Assembly: GCF_902459685.1 (NCBI RefSeq)
Contig: NZ_CABPSF010000004.1
Span: 186,001-250,000 of the forward strand
Length of the DNA stretch: 64,000 bases
Origin: Pandoraea iniqua
GTDB taxonomy: Bacteria; Pseudomonadota; Gammaproteobacteria; Burkholderiales; Burkholderiaceae
Reading direction: 5' to 3'
Shown here piece by piece: positions 47,208-55,743 of the stretch. The notes under the pieces are model-generated. The model did not search any database. It saw only the letters and a program-made list of their open reading frames with translations, and had not been told where the DNA came from. Position 1 is the first letter of the stretch, and every line of letters begins with the position of its first letter. A program made the position numbers and the translations under genes.

Positions 47208-47888
47208 ATGCCCACGAAAAAACTCGCGCTTCCCACGACGCAAACCTGGCATCTCGACGACGCGACAGCCGATATCTGGACACAAGCGGCCCATCTCGGC
47301 CACAGAAAGAAATACGTTAAAGGCGCCGTCATCTATCGACAGGGGGAGCAGGGCTTCACCTTCTACTTCCTGCTCGCCGGGCGAGTGCAGGTCTCCATTT
47401 TTCAGCACGACGGCGCCGAGTTCATTCTCGAAGTGATGGGGCCGGGGTCGATGTTCGGTGAAAGCCCCGCAGTGGAGGGCGATAGCCGCATTGCCACCGC
47501 GATCACGGTCGAAGACGCTGAGCTCATTGAATTCGACATTCGCGCCATCATCGACGCGATTCCGGCTCGCCCTGAACTGGCCGTGTCGTTGATGCGCATC
47601 ATTGCGCTCAAGCAACGCGTGCTCGCATCGCGCATTCAATATCTGGCGCTGCCCAAACCGGAAATGCGTATCGGCGAACTCCTCGCCCGCCTTGCCGATC
47701 TTTATGGCGAAGTGCACGACGGCCGCACGCTAATTTCGATTGCCCTGACCCACGAGCAGATCGCCGCGATGACCGGCGCCACGCGTGTCACCGTGACCCG
47801 TGCGTTAAAGCGCCTGACCGACCTTGGCGTGATCGAATTAAAACAACGCCGCATTTGGGTTATCGATCGGACACGACTTCTCGGCTGA
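47208..47888 (+). CDS. Crp/Fnr-family transcriptional regulator
   Basis: Transcription factor of 226 residues with an N-terminal cyclic-nucleotide-binding beta-roll (GEQGFTFYFLLAGRVQVSIF, then GPGSMFGESPAVEG) and a C-terminal winged helix (ISIALTHEQIAAMTGATRVTVTRALKRL). No N-terminal cysteine cluster is present, so it is not an oxygen-sensing FNR. The ligand is unknown. It starts 3 bases after the MocR stop and may be co-transcribed with it. RidA and HPPD-like genes follow on the same strand after 109 bases. Confidence 0.92.
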   Translation: MPTKKLALPTTQTWHLDDATADIWTQAAHLGHRKKYVKGAVIYRQGEQGFTFYFLLAGRVQVSIFQHDGAEFILEVMGPGSMFGESPAVEGDSRIATAITVEDAELIEFDIRAIIDAIPARPELAVSLMRIIALKQRVLASRIQYLALPKPEMRIGELLARLADLYGEVHDGRTLISIALTHEQIAAMTGATRVTVTRALKRLTDLGVIELKQRRIWVIDRTRLLG

Positions 47889-47997
47889 CTTGGTAGCGCG
47901 ATATACAGACTCGGCGTTTTCGCCTCGATAGAGTGATGTGCATGCAGTCCCCTGCGAATTGCCCACTCCTCTATTCCCCTAGCGAGAAGAAACCACC

Positions 47998-48414
47998 ATG
48001 AGCCATATCGAGCGCCTGCGCCTGCCTGAAGACGATGCCACTTTCGGCGGCAATCGCATCTTCGACTTGTTTCAATACTCCCCGGCGGTCACCGCCAACG
48101 GATTGGTGTTTATTGCCGGTCAAATCGGCCTGCGAGCCGACGGCACCATTCCCGAGTCGCCGAAGGAACAGATCGACGCCGCGTTCAAACGCATCGCTGC
48201 CGTGCTCACGCACGTGGGTCTCGACTTCACCGACGTCGTCGAGTTGGTCTCGTACCACACCGACCTGACGAACCATCTGACGGACTTCCGCGCGGTGAAG
48301 GAACAGTACATCCGCGCCGACTTCCCGGCGTGGACCATTCTGGGCGTGGCCGCGCTGGCCCGCCCCGAGCTGATCGTCGAAATCAAAGTCGTTGCCGCAA
48401 CGCGCAAGGCCTGA
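47998..48414 (+). CDS. RidA/YjgF family protein
   Basis: Cytoplasmic protein of 138 residues of the Rid (YjgF/YER057c/UK114) superfamily, which hydrolyses reactive enamines and imines or acts in specific catabolic steps. The sequence has the expected barrel segments (NGLVFIAGQIGLRADG, FPAWTILGVAALARPELIVEIKVVA). The usual catalytic arginine region appears changed (AALARPELIVEI instead of R near the same place), so it may be a non-RidA subfamily. It is followed after a single base by the HPPD-like gene (TGA-C-ATG), so the two are coupled. Confidence 0.88.
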   Translation: MSHIERLRLPEDDATFGGNRIFDLFQYSPAVTANGLVFIAGQIGLRADGTIPESPKEQIDAAFKRIAAVLTHVGLDFTDVVELVSYHTDLTNHLTDFRAVKEQYIRADFPAWTILGVAALARPELIVEIKVVAATRKA

Positions 48415-48415
48415 C

Positions 48416-49450
48416 ATGACCCATCCAGTCAAGACCGACGGCTTCGCGTTTGTCGAATTCGTTGCCGAGAATCCCCGAGCGCTTGTCGCGCTTTTTCAGA
48501 AGCTGGGCTTTCGCGTTCGCGGACAAGCGCGGGGTGACGTGTATCTGATGACGCAGGGGGCTGCGGCGTTCATCGTGAACGGAATGCCGAACGCTTTTCG
48601 CGAGACGCATGGCACGTCGGTGCGCGCCATCGGCATTCGTGTGAATGATGCTGCGCGTGCGCAGTCACAAGCGTTCGCCGGCGGGGCTGAGGTTGCCCGA
48701 GCAAGCAAGGAGGGTGCCTTCGTTATCGACGCACCGGCCATTCTCGGTATCGGGGATAGTCTGGTGTACTTCGTGGATTTCGACTTCCGGCAACGATTCA
48801 ACGCCGCTGCCGAAGCCTGTAACATCGCCGATGGCGGTGCCAGCATCGTGGCGGTCGACCATACGTCGAACATCGTGCATCCGGCGAACCTCGACCGCTG
48901 GGCCAACTTCTATCGCGACACGTTTGGCTTTGCGGAGAAGCAGTACCTCGAGGTCAAAGGGCACATGTCGGGAATGCGCGCGCGCTCCATGGTGAGCCCA
49001 TGTGGCCGCGTATCGATTCCGGTGGCGGCGGCGGCCCACGACAAGCCCGGGGTGCTGAACCAGAACGACGAATTTATTCGCGACTATGGCGGGGAGGGCA
49101 TCCAGCACATTGCGCTGTTGACCGCCAACATCGAGAACACGATCGACGCCTTGAGTCAGGCGGGAATTGCGTTCATGCCGGCGCCCCCGCAGGCGTATTA
49201 CGCCGGCATAGACGGGCGTCTGCCCGATCACGGACTGGACGTCGAACGCTTAGCCGGCCGAGGCATTCTCGTCGACGGAAAGGGGCCGAAGCGCGTGCTC
49301 TTGCAGCGTTTCACGAAACGGCAAATCGGCCCTGTGTTCTTCGAAATCATCGAGCGCCGGGGCGAGGACGGGTTCGGCGAAGGCAATTTCAAAGCCCTGT
49401 TCGAATCGCAGGAGAAGGACCAGCAAGCGCGTCGACTGAACGGCAGCTAA
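48416..49450 (+). CDS. 4-hydroxyphenylpyruvate dioxygenase-like protein
   Basis: Cytoplasmic Fe(II) dioxygenase of 344 residues with two vicinal-oxygen-chelate domains. The iron ligands are H149 (VDHTSN), H231 (GIQHIALLT) and E310 (VFFEIIER), exactly as in HPPD and hydroxymandelate synthase. The C-terminal GNFKALFESQE motif favours HPPD, which turns 4-hydroxyphenylpyruvate into homogentisate in tyrosine breakdown. ATG 48416 follows the RidA stop by one base. Homogentisate dioxygenase and fumarylacetoacetase are not nearby, so the pathway is completed elsewhere or the enzyme has another substrate. Confidence 0.9.
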   Translation: MTHPVKTDGFAFVEFVAENPRALVALFQKLGFRVRGQARGDVYLMTQGAAAFIVNGMPNAFRETHGTSVRAIGIRVNDAARAQSQAFAGGAEVARASKEGAFVIDAPAILGIGDSLVYFVDFDFRQRFNAAAEACNIADGGASIVAVDHTSNIVHPANLDRWANFYRDTFGFAEKQYLEVKGHMSGMRARSMVSPCGRVSIPVAAAAHDKPGVLNQNDEFIRDYGGEGIQHIALLTANIENTIDALSQAGIAFMPAPPQAYYAGIDGRLPDHGLDVERLAGRGILVDGKGPKRVLLQRFTKRQIGPVFFEIIERRGEDGFGEGNFKALFESQEKDQQARRLNGS

Positions 49451-49499
49451 CGTGAAATTTGGCTACCGTCTTCTCGCCGCTAAGGCATTGCGTCAACGA

Positions 49500-50633
49500 T
49501 TACACGGCCGCATCGGGCTGGTTGCGTTGCCGCAATGCCATTTTTTGCGGCGCAGGAACCCATTTGTCACGTAGCCGCAAGAACGGTCGCTCGACGCCGA
49601 AATACGTCAGCGTGGACATCGAAAATACGATGACAAAGAAACCGACGATTCGCATGATCTTTTCGGTCATGGTGCCACCAAGTCCGAAATAGTGGTACAG
49701 CACATAAAACACCGATAGATTCACCAGATACGCGGAATACGAAAGCTTCGCAATGCGTGAAGTGAACACCACCACGAGGCGCGGAAGCTGTATCGACAGT
49801 CCGAGCGTGATCATGCCGCACACGCCTAGCGAAGTAACGGTAAAGAGCCAGAATTTCGCAAAAAAATGCGTATCAAGCCAAGCCGTATCCAGCCACATGG
49901 CGTAAATTGCGACGGGCAGAAAACCTAGTAGAGCAAGGCTGAGAATTCTGAGCGCACCCGGTTTATCGCGTAGCGTCACGCGATGCAGATAAGCGAGCAG
50001 TACGCCCCACATCAAGGAGTCGAGACGATACAAGGCAATTTTTCTAACTTCGTCGTCCCAATGCGTTGCATGCAGTGCGCCGTGATAGCGCAGGGCCATA
50101 GAGAACGCCAATAGCGCGAAGAGCGCGACTAACAACGAGAGCATCGGCTTGCGAAGCAGCGTCCAGGCGAGCACCACGGCAATAGGGAGCGCAAAGTAAA
50201 AAACCTCTTCGACAGCCAAACTCCACGCTTCTGGGAAGAACGAAGGATGAACGCGAAGCAGATTTTGCGTAAAGACGAGATAACGTCCCACTTCCGCTTC
50301 TTTGGCGAACGTCCAGCCGAGCCAGAAAATCAAAAGATTCACAACAAGGTAGAAATAGTAGTTCGGCAGCGTTCTGAACCACCGTCTTGCCATGAAGTTG
50401 GCGATTGTCGTCATCGACCCATCGAATCGTTTGACGGTGTCGATCAGAATTCCGCCAATCAGGAAACCACTAAGGCAGAAAAAAACCTCGACGCCGAAGA
50501 ACCCGGCCATGTGTTGAGTCAGAACGACTGCAGGCTCTGGGATGAAGGTGAAACCATGCGATACGAGGACCAGCAGAATCGCGAGAGCTCGTAATAGATC
50601 GAGCCACTGGTTCCGTCCGTTGTAGTTAGCCAT
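49500..50633 (-). CDS. OafA/YrhL-type membrane acyltransferase
   Basis: Inner-membrane acyltransferase 3 family protein of 377 residues with about ten hydrophobic segments. The conserved first block (LDLLRALAILLVLVSHG) has the catalytic-histidine region, followed by GVEVFFCLSGFLIGGIL. Such enzymes O-acetylate lipopolysaccharide O-antigen, exopolysaccharide or other surface sugars. Base composition is clearly lower in GC than its neighbours (for example 50% in the 60 bases from 50221), which hints at transfer. It is a single gene, with no polysaccharide cluster around it. Confidence 0.9.
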   Translation of the reverse strand: MANYNGRNQWLDLLRALAILLVLVSHGFTFIPEPAVVLTQHMAGFFGVEVFFCLSGFLIGGILIDTVKRFDGSMTTIANFMARRWFRTLPNYYFYLVVNLLIFWLGWTFAKEAEVGRYLVFTQNLLRVHPSFFPEAWSLAVEEVFYFALPIAVVLAWTLLRKPMLSLLVALFALLAFSMALRYHGALHATHWDDEVRKIALYRLDSLMWGVLLAYLHRVTLRDKPGALRILSLALLGFLPVAIYAMWLDTAWLDTHFFAKFWLFTVTSLGVCGMITLGLSIQLPRLVVVFTSRIAKLSYSAYLVNLSVFYVLYHYFGLGGTMTEKIMRIVGFFVIVFSMSTLTYFGVERPFLRLRDKWVPAPQKMALRQRNQPDAAV

Positions 50634-50854
50634 TCGTGTGCTGATTTGTTGGGCAGTTCACTGGGGTCAGGGCGCATGCCTGAGTGGGCGCGCCGATTCT
50701 ACCAATACCGGGACATTTCCCAAAGAAAACCGGGGGCCACCCCAATTGCCCTCGACAGCCACACTGGCGTCATAAGCATTCCACAAGCGATTCGTTCCCC
50801 TCGCGGCGGTGGCCGATTAGTCTGGACGGCACACTCAACTTCGATGGATTCGCC

Positions 50855-51847
50855 ATGTCTGCCCACTTCTCCGCGGCTCGCCGCCGTTTGCTGACGACCG
50901 GCGCTGCGGCGCTTGCCTATGCCGCAGCCGCCCCGATCGCCTCGGCGCAATCGGGGGCGCCGGGGGCCGCAGGCGCGACCGGCGGGCGAGTGCTTCGCAT
51001 CGGCAATCAGAAGGGGCTGCTCACGCTTCTCAAGGGGCGCGGCACGCTGGAAAAGCGGCTGGCGCCACTGGGCGTTCACGTGACGTGGACCGAATTCCCA
51101 TCGGGGCCGCCACAACTCGAAGCGCTCAATGTCGGGTCGATCGATTTTGGCGATGTCGGCGAAGCCCCGCCGGTGTTTGCCCTCGCGGCCGGTGCGCCGT
51201 TCGTCTATTTCGGGCAGGGCGTTCAGCGGCCGAATAGCGAAGGGCTGCTCGTGCCGAAGACCTCACCGATCACGTCGTTTGCGCAGCTGAAAGGCAAGCG
51301 CGTCGGGTTCACCAAGGGCTCGAACACGCACTATCTGTACGTGCGGCTGTTGCAACAGGCGAACCTCAAGCCGCAGGACGTCACGCCGGTTTTCCTGCAG
51401 CCTGCCGATGCACGCGCGGCGTTCGAGCGCGGTGCCATCGACGCGTGGCTGATATGGGACCCCTTCCTTGCCGTCGCGCAGAAGTCGCTTGACGCGCGTC
51501 TCGTGGCCGACGGCACCGGCCTTGTCGGCAATCGCCTGTACTTCTTCACGTCGCGCACCTACGTTCAACACAACGAGGATGTGCTGCGCGTGGTCATCGA
51601 AGAACTCAACGCCGTCGATAAATGGGTCGAGGCCAATCGTGCTGCGGCCGCGTCCGAGTACGCGCAGTTGTGGGGTGTGCCGCGTGACGCGGTCGAGTTG
51701 GTGCTGTCGCGTCAGCGCTTCGGCATCGAGCGGATCACGCGCGCTACGCTGGCCGAACAGCAGCAGATTGCCGATGCGTTCCTTGAGCTCAATCTGCTGC
51801 CCAAACGCATCGACGTTGCCCAAGCGGCGCCGCCGTCACTGGGGTGA
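50855..51847 (+). CDS. SsuA-type ABC substrate-binding protein
   Basis: Periplasmic binding protein of 330 residues resembling aliphatic sulfonate or nitrate/taurine binding proteins (SsuA group). The N-terminus has a signal peptide with an arginine cluster (ARRRLLTTGAAALAYAAAAP) ending near ASAQS; Tat or Sec export is possible. Family segments LRIGNQKG, VGSIDFGDVGEAPPVFA and AIDAWLIWDPF are present. ATG 50855 is the only in-frame ATG before the signal peptide; a longer frame upstream is unsupported. The permease and ATPase genes usually beside it are missing; this is an orphan binding protein. Confidence 0.88.
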   Translation: MSAHFSAARRRLLTTGAAALAYAAAAPIASAQSGAPGAAGATGGRVLRIGNQKGLLTLLKGRGTLEKRLAPLGVHVTWTEFPSGPPQLEALNVGSIDFGDVGEAPPVFALAAGAPFVYFGQGVQRPNSEGLLVPKTSPITSFAQLKGKRVGFTKGSNTHYLYVRLLQQANLKPQDVTPVFLQPADARAAFERGAIDAWLIWDPFLAVAQKSLDARLVADGTGLVGNRLYFFTSRTYVQHNEDVLRVVIEELNAVDKWVEANRAAAASEYAQLWGVPRDAVELVLSRQRFGIERITRATLAEQQQIADAFLELNLLPKRIDVAQAAPPSLG

Positions 51848-52975
51848 TCAGGCGGGCTGCTGCTGTGTCGTGCAGTGAATACCGCCGCCGCCGCCCGCGA
51901 TGCCGTCGATATTGATCTGCACGATCTCTCGCTTGGGGAACAGATCACGCAGTTTGTCGCGTGTGCTTTTGTCCGTCTGACTGTCGCCGAACTGAGGCGC
52001 GATCACGGCGCCGTTGCACACGTAGAAGTTGACGTATCCGGCGGCAAACTCGTCTGACTCGTACGTGCTGCGCACGCTGTTCGGACCGGGCAGCACGACC
52101 ACTTGCAGCTTGCGGCCCGCGGCGTCCGACGCCTGACGCAGAATGTCGAGGTGGCGTACCGTCACCGCATGATCGTAGGAACTCGTATCGCTCTCCAGAT
52201 GGGCGATCACGACGCCCGGGCGGGCGAATCGCGCGTAGAAATCGGTGTGACCGTCGGTAATGTCTTTGCCCGCGATCCCCGGTAACCAGATGATCTTGCG
52301 CAGGCCCAACAGCCGCTTCAGTTCCAATTCGCATGCCGCCTTGTCGACGCCGGGGTTGCGGTTGCGATTGAGCACGCAACTCTCGGTAATGATGGCGGTG
52401 CCTTCGCCGTCGACCTCGATGCCACCGCCTTCGAGTACCAGACGCGTGTTCAACAGGCGCACACCGGCTTCCTGCGCGACAAACGCGGCGACCTTTGCGT
52501 CGTCGGCATGAGCCTGCTTTTTCCCCCAACCGTTGAAGTTGAAGTTGATGCCCGCCTTTTCGCCACTGCGCCCCCGGACAAACACGGGCCCGGTGTCGCG
52601 TATCCACAAATCGTCGATCGGCTGCACGATCAGGTTCACCGCGTCGCCGCATTTGCGTTGGGCCACGTCGTAGTCTTCCTCGCGCACGAGCATATTGACC
52701 GGCTCGAAGTCGCCAATCGCCTGAGCGATTCGCGCCAAACCGTCCTGAGCCGCCTGCTGCATGCGGCGGCCCCAGATGTCCTCGCTCGGCCCGAAGGCCA
52801 TCCACGTGGCTGTGTGACGTTCGCCTTCGTCCGGCATCGACCACGACAGCGCATTGCCGTCCGGCGTGCCCGCTGCGAAGGCGCCACGGGCCAAACCACC
52901 GGTGACGGCACCACTCACCAGTGCTGCGCCCGAGGCCACCAATCCGCGCTTCAGAAAACGACGTCTTGCTTGCAT
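51848..52975 (-). CDS. aguA: Tat-exported agmatine deiminase
   Basis: Guanidino-group-modifying enzyme of 375 residues that would convert agmatine to N-carbamoylputrescine. The catalytic cysteine is C368 in GGGGGIHCTTQQQP, and the substrate-binding WIRDTGP and DGHTDFYARF segments are present. Unlike classic cytoplasmic AguA it has a clear twin-arginine signal (QARRRFLKRGLVASGAALV), so a periplasmic location is predicted. ATG 52975 places the signal at the N-terminus; an in-frame ATG 21 bases upstream is an alternative. Its 3' end abuts the orphan binding protein gene. It is divergent from a LysR gene, its likely regulator. Confidence 0.92.
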   Translation of the reverse strand: MQARRRFLKRGLVASGAALVSGAVTGGLARGAFAAGTPDGNALSWSMPDEGERHTATWMAFGPSEDIWGRRMQQAAQDGLARIAQAIGDFEPVNMLVREEDYDVAQRKCGDAVNLIVQPIDDLWIRDTGPVFVRGRSGEKAGINFNFNGWGKKQAHADDAKVAAFVAQEAGVRLLNTRLVLEGGGIEVDGEGTAIITESCVLNRNRNPGVDKAACELELKRLLGLRKIIWLPGIAGKDITDGHTDFYARFARPGVVIAHLESDTSSYDHAVTVRHLDILRQASDAAGRKLQVVVLPGPNSVRSTYESDEFAAGYVNFYVCNGAVIAPQFGDSQTDKSTRDKLRDLFPKREIVQINIDGIAGGGGGIHCTTQQQPA

Positions 52976-53140
52976 AACTCCATCCTGTCGAAGCATTCCC
53001 GCACGAGATTACGCCATCGAGCGATCGCCGGTGCGTCGGCAAATCAGGCAGTTGACGCAGTTTGCGTCATCTATTCGATAATAAAAAGCGAGGTTTATTG
53101 CTATGATTAATCAACTTTTCTCATATCTTGGTGCGCATCG

Positions 53141-54025
53141 ATGACTCGGCAGCGTATTCCTTCGCTCAAATTGCTGATGGGCTTCGAGGCGGCGGCCCGC
53201 CACGGCAATTTCTCACGGGCGGCGGACGAATTGCATATTTCGCAATCGGCCATCAGCCATCAAGTGCAGCAATTGGAAGCAGAAATCGGCCAGCCGCTCT
53301 TTCGCCGCGTCGGGCGGGGCGTGGAATTGACGGTCGCGGGCGAAGTGCTCCAGCGCAGCGTGCAGCGCTCGGTCGACACCTTGCGAAACGGGCTCGGCCG
53401 TATCGCGACCTATCTCGACCCGGGTCTCGTCGCCATCGCGGGGCCAGCGTCACTGTTGCATGGCTGGCTGAGTCCGCGCATCGAGCAACTTCAGGCTAGC
53501 AACCCGGCACTGTGTCCGATGCTCTCGACCGACGACGCCGCGCGGTTCATCGACGAGACCGACATCGACATTGCCATCAGCGACCGGCCGCTTCAGCAAA
53601 CCGGACTTCTGGAAATACCGTTTTTGAAAGACGAGTGGGTGATCGTTGCCACGCCCGAGTTGGCTGAACAACTCGCGAGCGTCTCCCACGATCAGCATCC
53701 CGCGCACGCGTCGCTGATCTGTCTCGAAGAGAGTTTCACCCGTGACGAAACGGCGGCGCTGTTTCGCGATGCGCTGGCGCCGTTTCGCAAGCGCGCCATC
53801 TATGACGACGAACGTCTCCTGCTCGATGCCGCGCTGCGAGGGCAGGGCATCGCGTGCGTCTCGCGATTGCTGGCGGACGAAAGCCTGAAACAAGACCGCC
53901 TGCGCGTGCTTCCCGGCTATCCCCGCATAGCAGGGCGTACGTGGTGGGTGTCGCGCGTCGCCGGCGAGCCACGTTCGGCATTCGTGACGGAAGTGTTCGA
54001 CTGGCTGATCGCGCAAGCCGCATAA
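53141..54025 (+). CDS. LysR-family transcriptional regulator
   Basis: DNA-binding regulator of 294 residues. The N-terminal winged helix (LLMGFEAAARHGNFSRAADE, then QSAISHQVQQLEAEIG) is of the GcvA-like LysR subgroup. The C-terminal periplasmic-binding-protein-like domain senses an unknown effector. It is divergent from agmatine deiminase across a 165-base AT-rich gap that should hold the LysR boxes, so control of polyamine-precursor use is the likely role. A strong terminator follows. Confidence 0.92.
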   Translation: MTRQRIPSLKLLMGFEAAARHGNFSRAADELHISQSAISHQVQQLEAEIGQPLFRRVGRGVELTVAGEVLQRSVQRSVDTLRNGLGRIATYLDPGLVAIAGPASLLHGWLSPRIEQLQASNPALCPMLSTDDAARFIDETDIDIAISDRPLQQTGLLEIPFLKDEWVIVATPELAEQLASVSHDQHPAHASLICLEESFTRDETAALFRDALAPFRKRAIYDDERLLLDAALRGQGIACVSRLLADESLKQDRLRVLPGYPRIAGRTWWVSRVAGEPRSAFVTEVFDWLIAQAA

Positions 54026-54040
54026 CGTCTGGCGGGAAAT

Positions 54041-54088
54041 AGAAAACCGGCACCCCGCCAACGAATGGCGGAAGTGCCGGTTTTAAAA
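54041..54088. terminator. Bidirectional terminator between LysR and collar genes
   Basis: Long two-part hairpin: outer stem AAAACCGGCAC/GTGCCGGTTTT enclosing inner stem CCGCCA/TGGCGG. A-rich and T-rich flanks allow action on both strands, ending both lysR and the leftward collar-gene operon. Confidence 0.92.
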
Positions 54089-54111
54089 CAACGACGATTT
54101 CGACGCGCGCT

Positions 54112-54633
54112 TTAAGGGCGCGGCGGGAACTCGCCGTTTTTAATCGCGATACAGAAATTCAACGGCAGATACGGTTGCATGTTGTTGTGCGCACCGCCTG
54201 TGCAGGCGGGGCCGACCGTCAACGGCGAGAGCGCTACGAGCGACAGATCCGACGTGTTCTCGCGATACGCGTTGTTGCCGCCGACAACGAAGCGGGCGGG
54301 CAGCTTGTCGCTGGCCGAGTCGCCTGCCGGACGCGTGGAGTTCACATAGGCCGTATGCGTGTGCAGCGGCATGTGCTGGTCTTGGAGCGTCACCGTCGGA
54401 CTCCCCTCCACCTTGCCCATCTGGGCCGCCTCCGTGGTTCCCCGTGATACCAATCCACGCAGATCCGGCACCGCGAACGTGGTCCTGCCGTCCCCGCCGT
54501 ACGTCGTGCCAATCACGGCATAGAGCTCAGGGAATAGGCGAATCTGAAGGATCGTACCGTCGCAGACAACCCAGTCGATCGGCGCATAGTTGAAGGCGTA
54601 GAGCCGAATTTCACCAATGTAGTAATCGTCCAT
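54112..54633 (-). CDS. Phage tail collar / microcystin-dependent-type protein (third gene)
   Basis: Protein of 173 residues with the N-terminal tail-collar domain: IGEIRLYAFNYAPIDWVVCDG, then YGGDGRTTFAVPDLRGLV. The C-terminus LNFCIAIKNGEFPP is a conserved end shared with the two paralogues to the right. Such short collar proteins occur as triplets in many proteobacteria outside prophages and have been called microcystin-dependent proteins; their function is unknown. It is the last gene of a three-gene leftward operon, 12 bases after the second gene. No other phage gene lies nearby. Confidence 0.88.
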   Translation of the reverse strand: MDDYYIGEIRLYAFNYAPIDWVVCDGTILQIRLFPELYAVIGTTYGGDGRTTFAVPDLRGLVSRGTTEAAQMGKVEGSPTVTLQDQHMPLHTHTAYVNSTRPAGDSASDKLPARFVVGGNNAYRENTSDLSLVALSPLTVGPACTGGAHNNMQPYLPLNFCIAIKNGEFPPRP

Positions 54634-54645
54634 GGAGCTCTCTGG

Positions 54646-55182
54646 TCAGCCTTGCGATGGGTAGAGGCCGGAGACGCAGATGATGTAGTTCATCGACGCC
54701 GTGGGCATGACGTTGGGGTGCGCAGTGGGCTGAGCATTGCCGGCCGGTGCAATGGCGGGCGCCGCCAGTGCTGCCTTGGTGGGGGCGGAACGTACCCCCG
54801 AGTCATAAAACACCGAACTGGTTTTAGCGAGTGTTACGCCCGGGCCGGGGGTGGGCGTCGTGGCGTCGGCCGTCGAGGCGTTGATCGTATGCAAGTGGCC
54901 CGGCACGTCCGACGGCTGGAGCGTGACCGTGTCGCTGCCAACCTGTTGGCCGATGAGCCGCTGCGTGGCTCCGGGCGCTTGTCCCGCGCCGATGGGCACC
55001 CGCAGTCGCAGGTCGGGCAGCCGGAAGTTGCTTCTGCCGTCGCCGCCGTACGTCGTACCGATCAACGAGAACAGCACCTCGTAATCGGAAGCGATGTTGA
55101 GGAGTTCCCCGTTGCAAAACTTCCACCCCAGCGGGGCGTAGTTGCCGGCGAACATGCGAATTTCACCAATGTAGGCTTCCAT
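54646..55182 (-). CDS. Phage tail collar / microcystin-dependent-type protein (second gene)
   Basis: Protein of 178 residues paralogous to its neighbours. The collar signature is IGEIRMFAGNYAPLGWKFCNG with YGGDGRSNFRLPDLR. The variable middle is Thr/Pro/Ala-rich (about 100-150), and the end is MNYIICVSGLYPSQ. Its AGGAG ribosome site overlaps the stop codon of the first gene (TAGGAG), so translation is coupled. No signal peptide is visible; how such proteins leave the cell, if they do, is unknown. Confidence 0.88.
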   Translation of the reverse strand: MEAYIGEIRMFAGNYAPLGWKFCNGELLNIASDYEVLFSLIGTTYGGDGRSNFRLPDLRLRVPIGAGQAPGATQRLIGQQVGSDTVTLQPSDVPGHLHTINASTADATTPTPGPGVTLAKTSSVFYDSGVRSAPTKAALAAPAIAPAGNAQPTAHPNVMPTASMNYIICVSGLYPSQG

Positions 55183-55191
55183 GTCCGGCTC

Positions 55192-55743
55192 CTAGGGGCG
55201 TGGCGGGTAGAGGCCGCCCTGAACACAAATGATGTAGTTCAGGACCAGCGAGGATTGCATGTTGTTGTGGCCGGTGGCGTCGCTCGTCGCGCCACTCGCT
55301 TCGGGCGACTCGGCTGTGAGCGTTTGCGCCGTTACCGGGCCATAAAGCGCGGTGCCATCTACCGTCGCTGTGTCCGGCTGCGAGATCACACTCTTGGCGA
55401 GCAGACGGTCTTTGCCGGTGCCGGCGAGCGGTTGCGTCGCATCGTTGGTCGCCGCACGGAACTCATGCGAATGCGTGGGCACCTGCTGAGCATTGAGCGC
55501 CACCGTTTCGGTACCCCCGGGCGCACCTTGGTTGTACGTCCCTGGCAGCCGATGCATCGCGACGCGCCCGCGCAGGTCGGGCAGCCCGAAGGTGACTCGG
55601 CCGTCACCACCGTATTGCGTGCCAAGCAACGAGAACAGCACCTGATTGATGTTCACGTTGAGCAGGCGCCCGTCACACGGTAGCCACCCCCTTGGTACGA
55701 CCGGAAAAGCACACAAACGTATTTCCCCGAGATATGAGTCCAT
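55192..55743 (-). CDS. Phage tail collar / microcystin-dependent-type protein (first gene)
   Basis: Protein of 183 residues from ATG 55743, first gene of the collar triplet. It begins MDSYLGEIRLCAFPVVPRGW and carries YGGDGRVTFGLPDLRGRV and the C-terminal LNYIICVQGGLYPP. A GGAAG-type site lies before this ATG; an upstream in-frame extension lacks support and breaks the shared start. Its promoter should lie in the AT-rich patch to the right. Divergence among the three copies is highest in the central Thr/Ala-rich part, which may be the specificity region. Confidence 0.88.
   Translation of the reverse strand: MDSYLGEIRLCAFPVVPRGWLPCDGRLLNVNINQVLFSLLGTQYGGDGRVTFGLPDLRGRVAMHRLPGTYNQGAPGGTETVALNAQQVPTHSHEFRAATNDATQPLAGTGKDRLLAKSVISQPDTATVDGTALYGPVTAQTLTAESPEASGATSDATGHNNMQSSLVLNYIICVQGGLYPPRP

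Noticed and set aside
54112-55743. Prophage remnant
   Set aside because: Only collar-type proteins are present; there are no other phage genes, att repeats or integrase, and such triplets are known outside phages.
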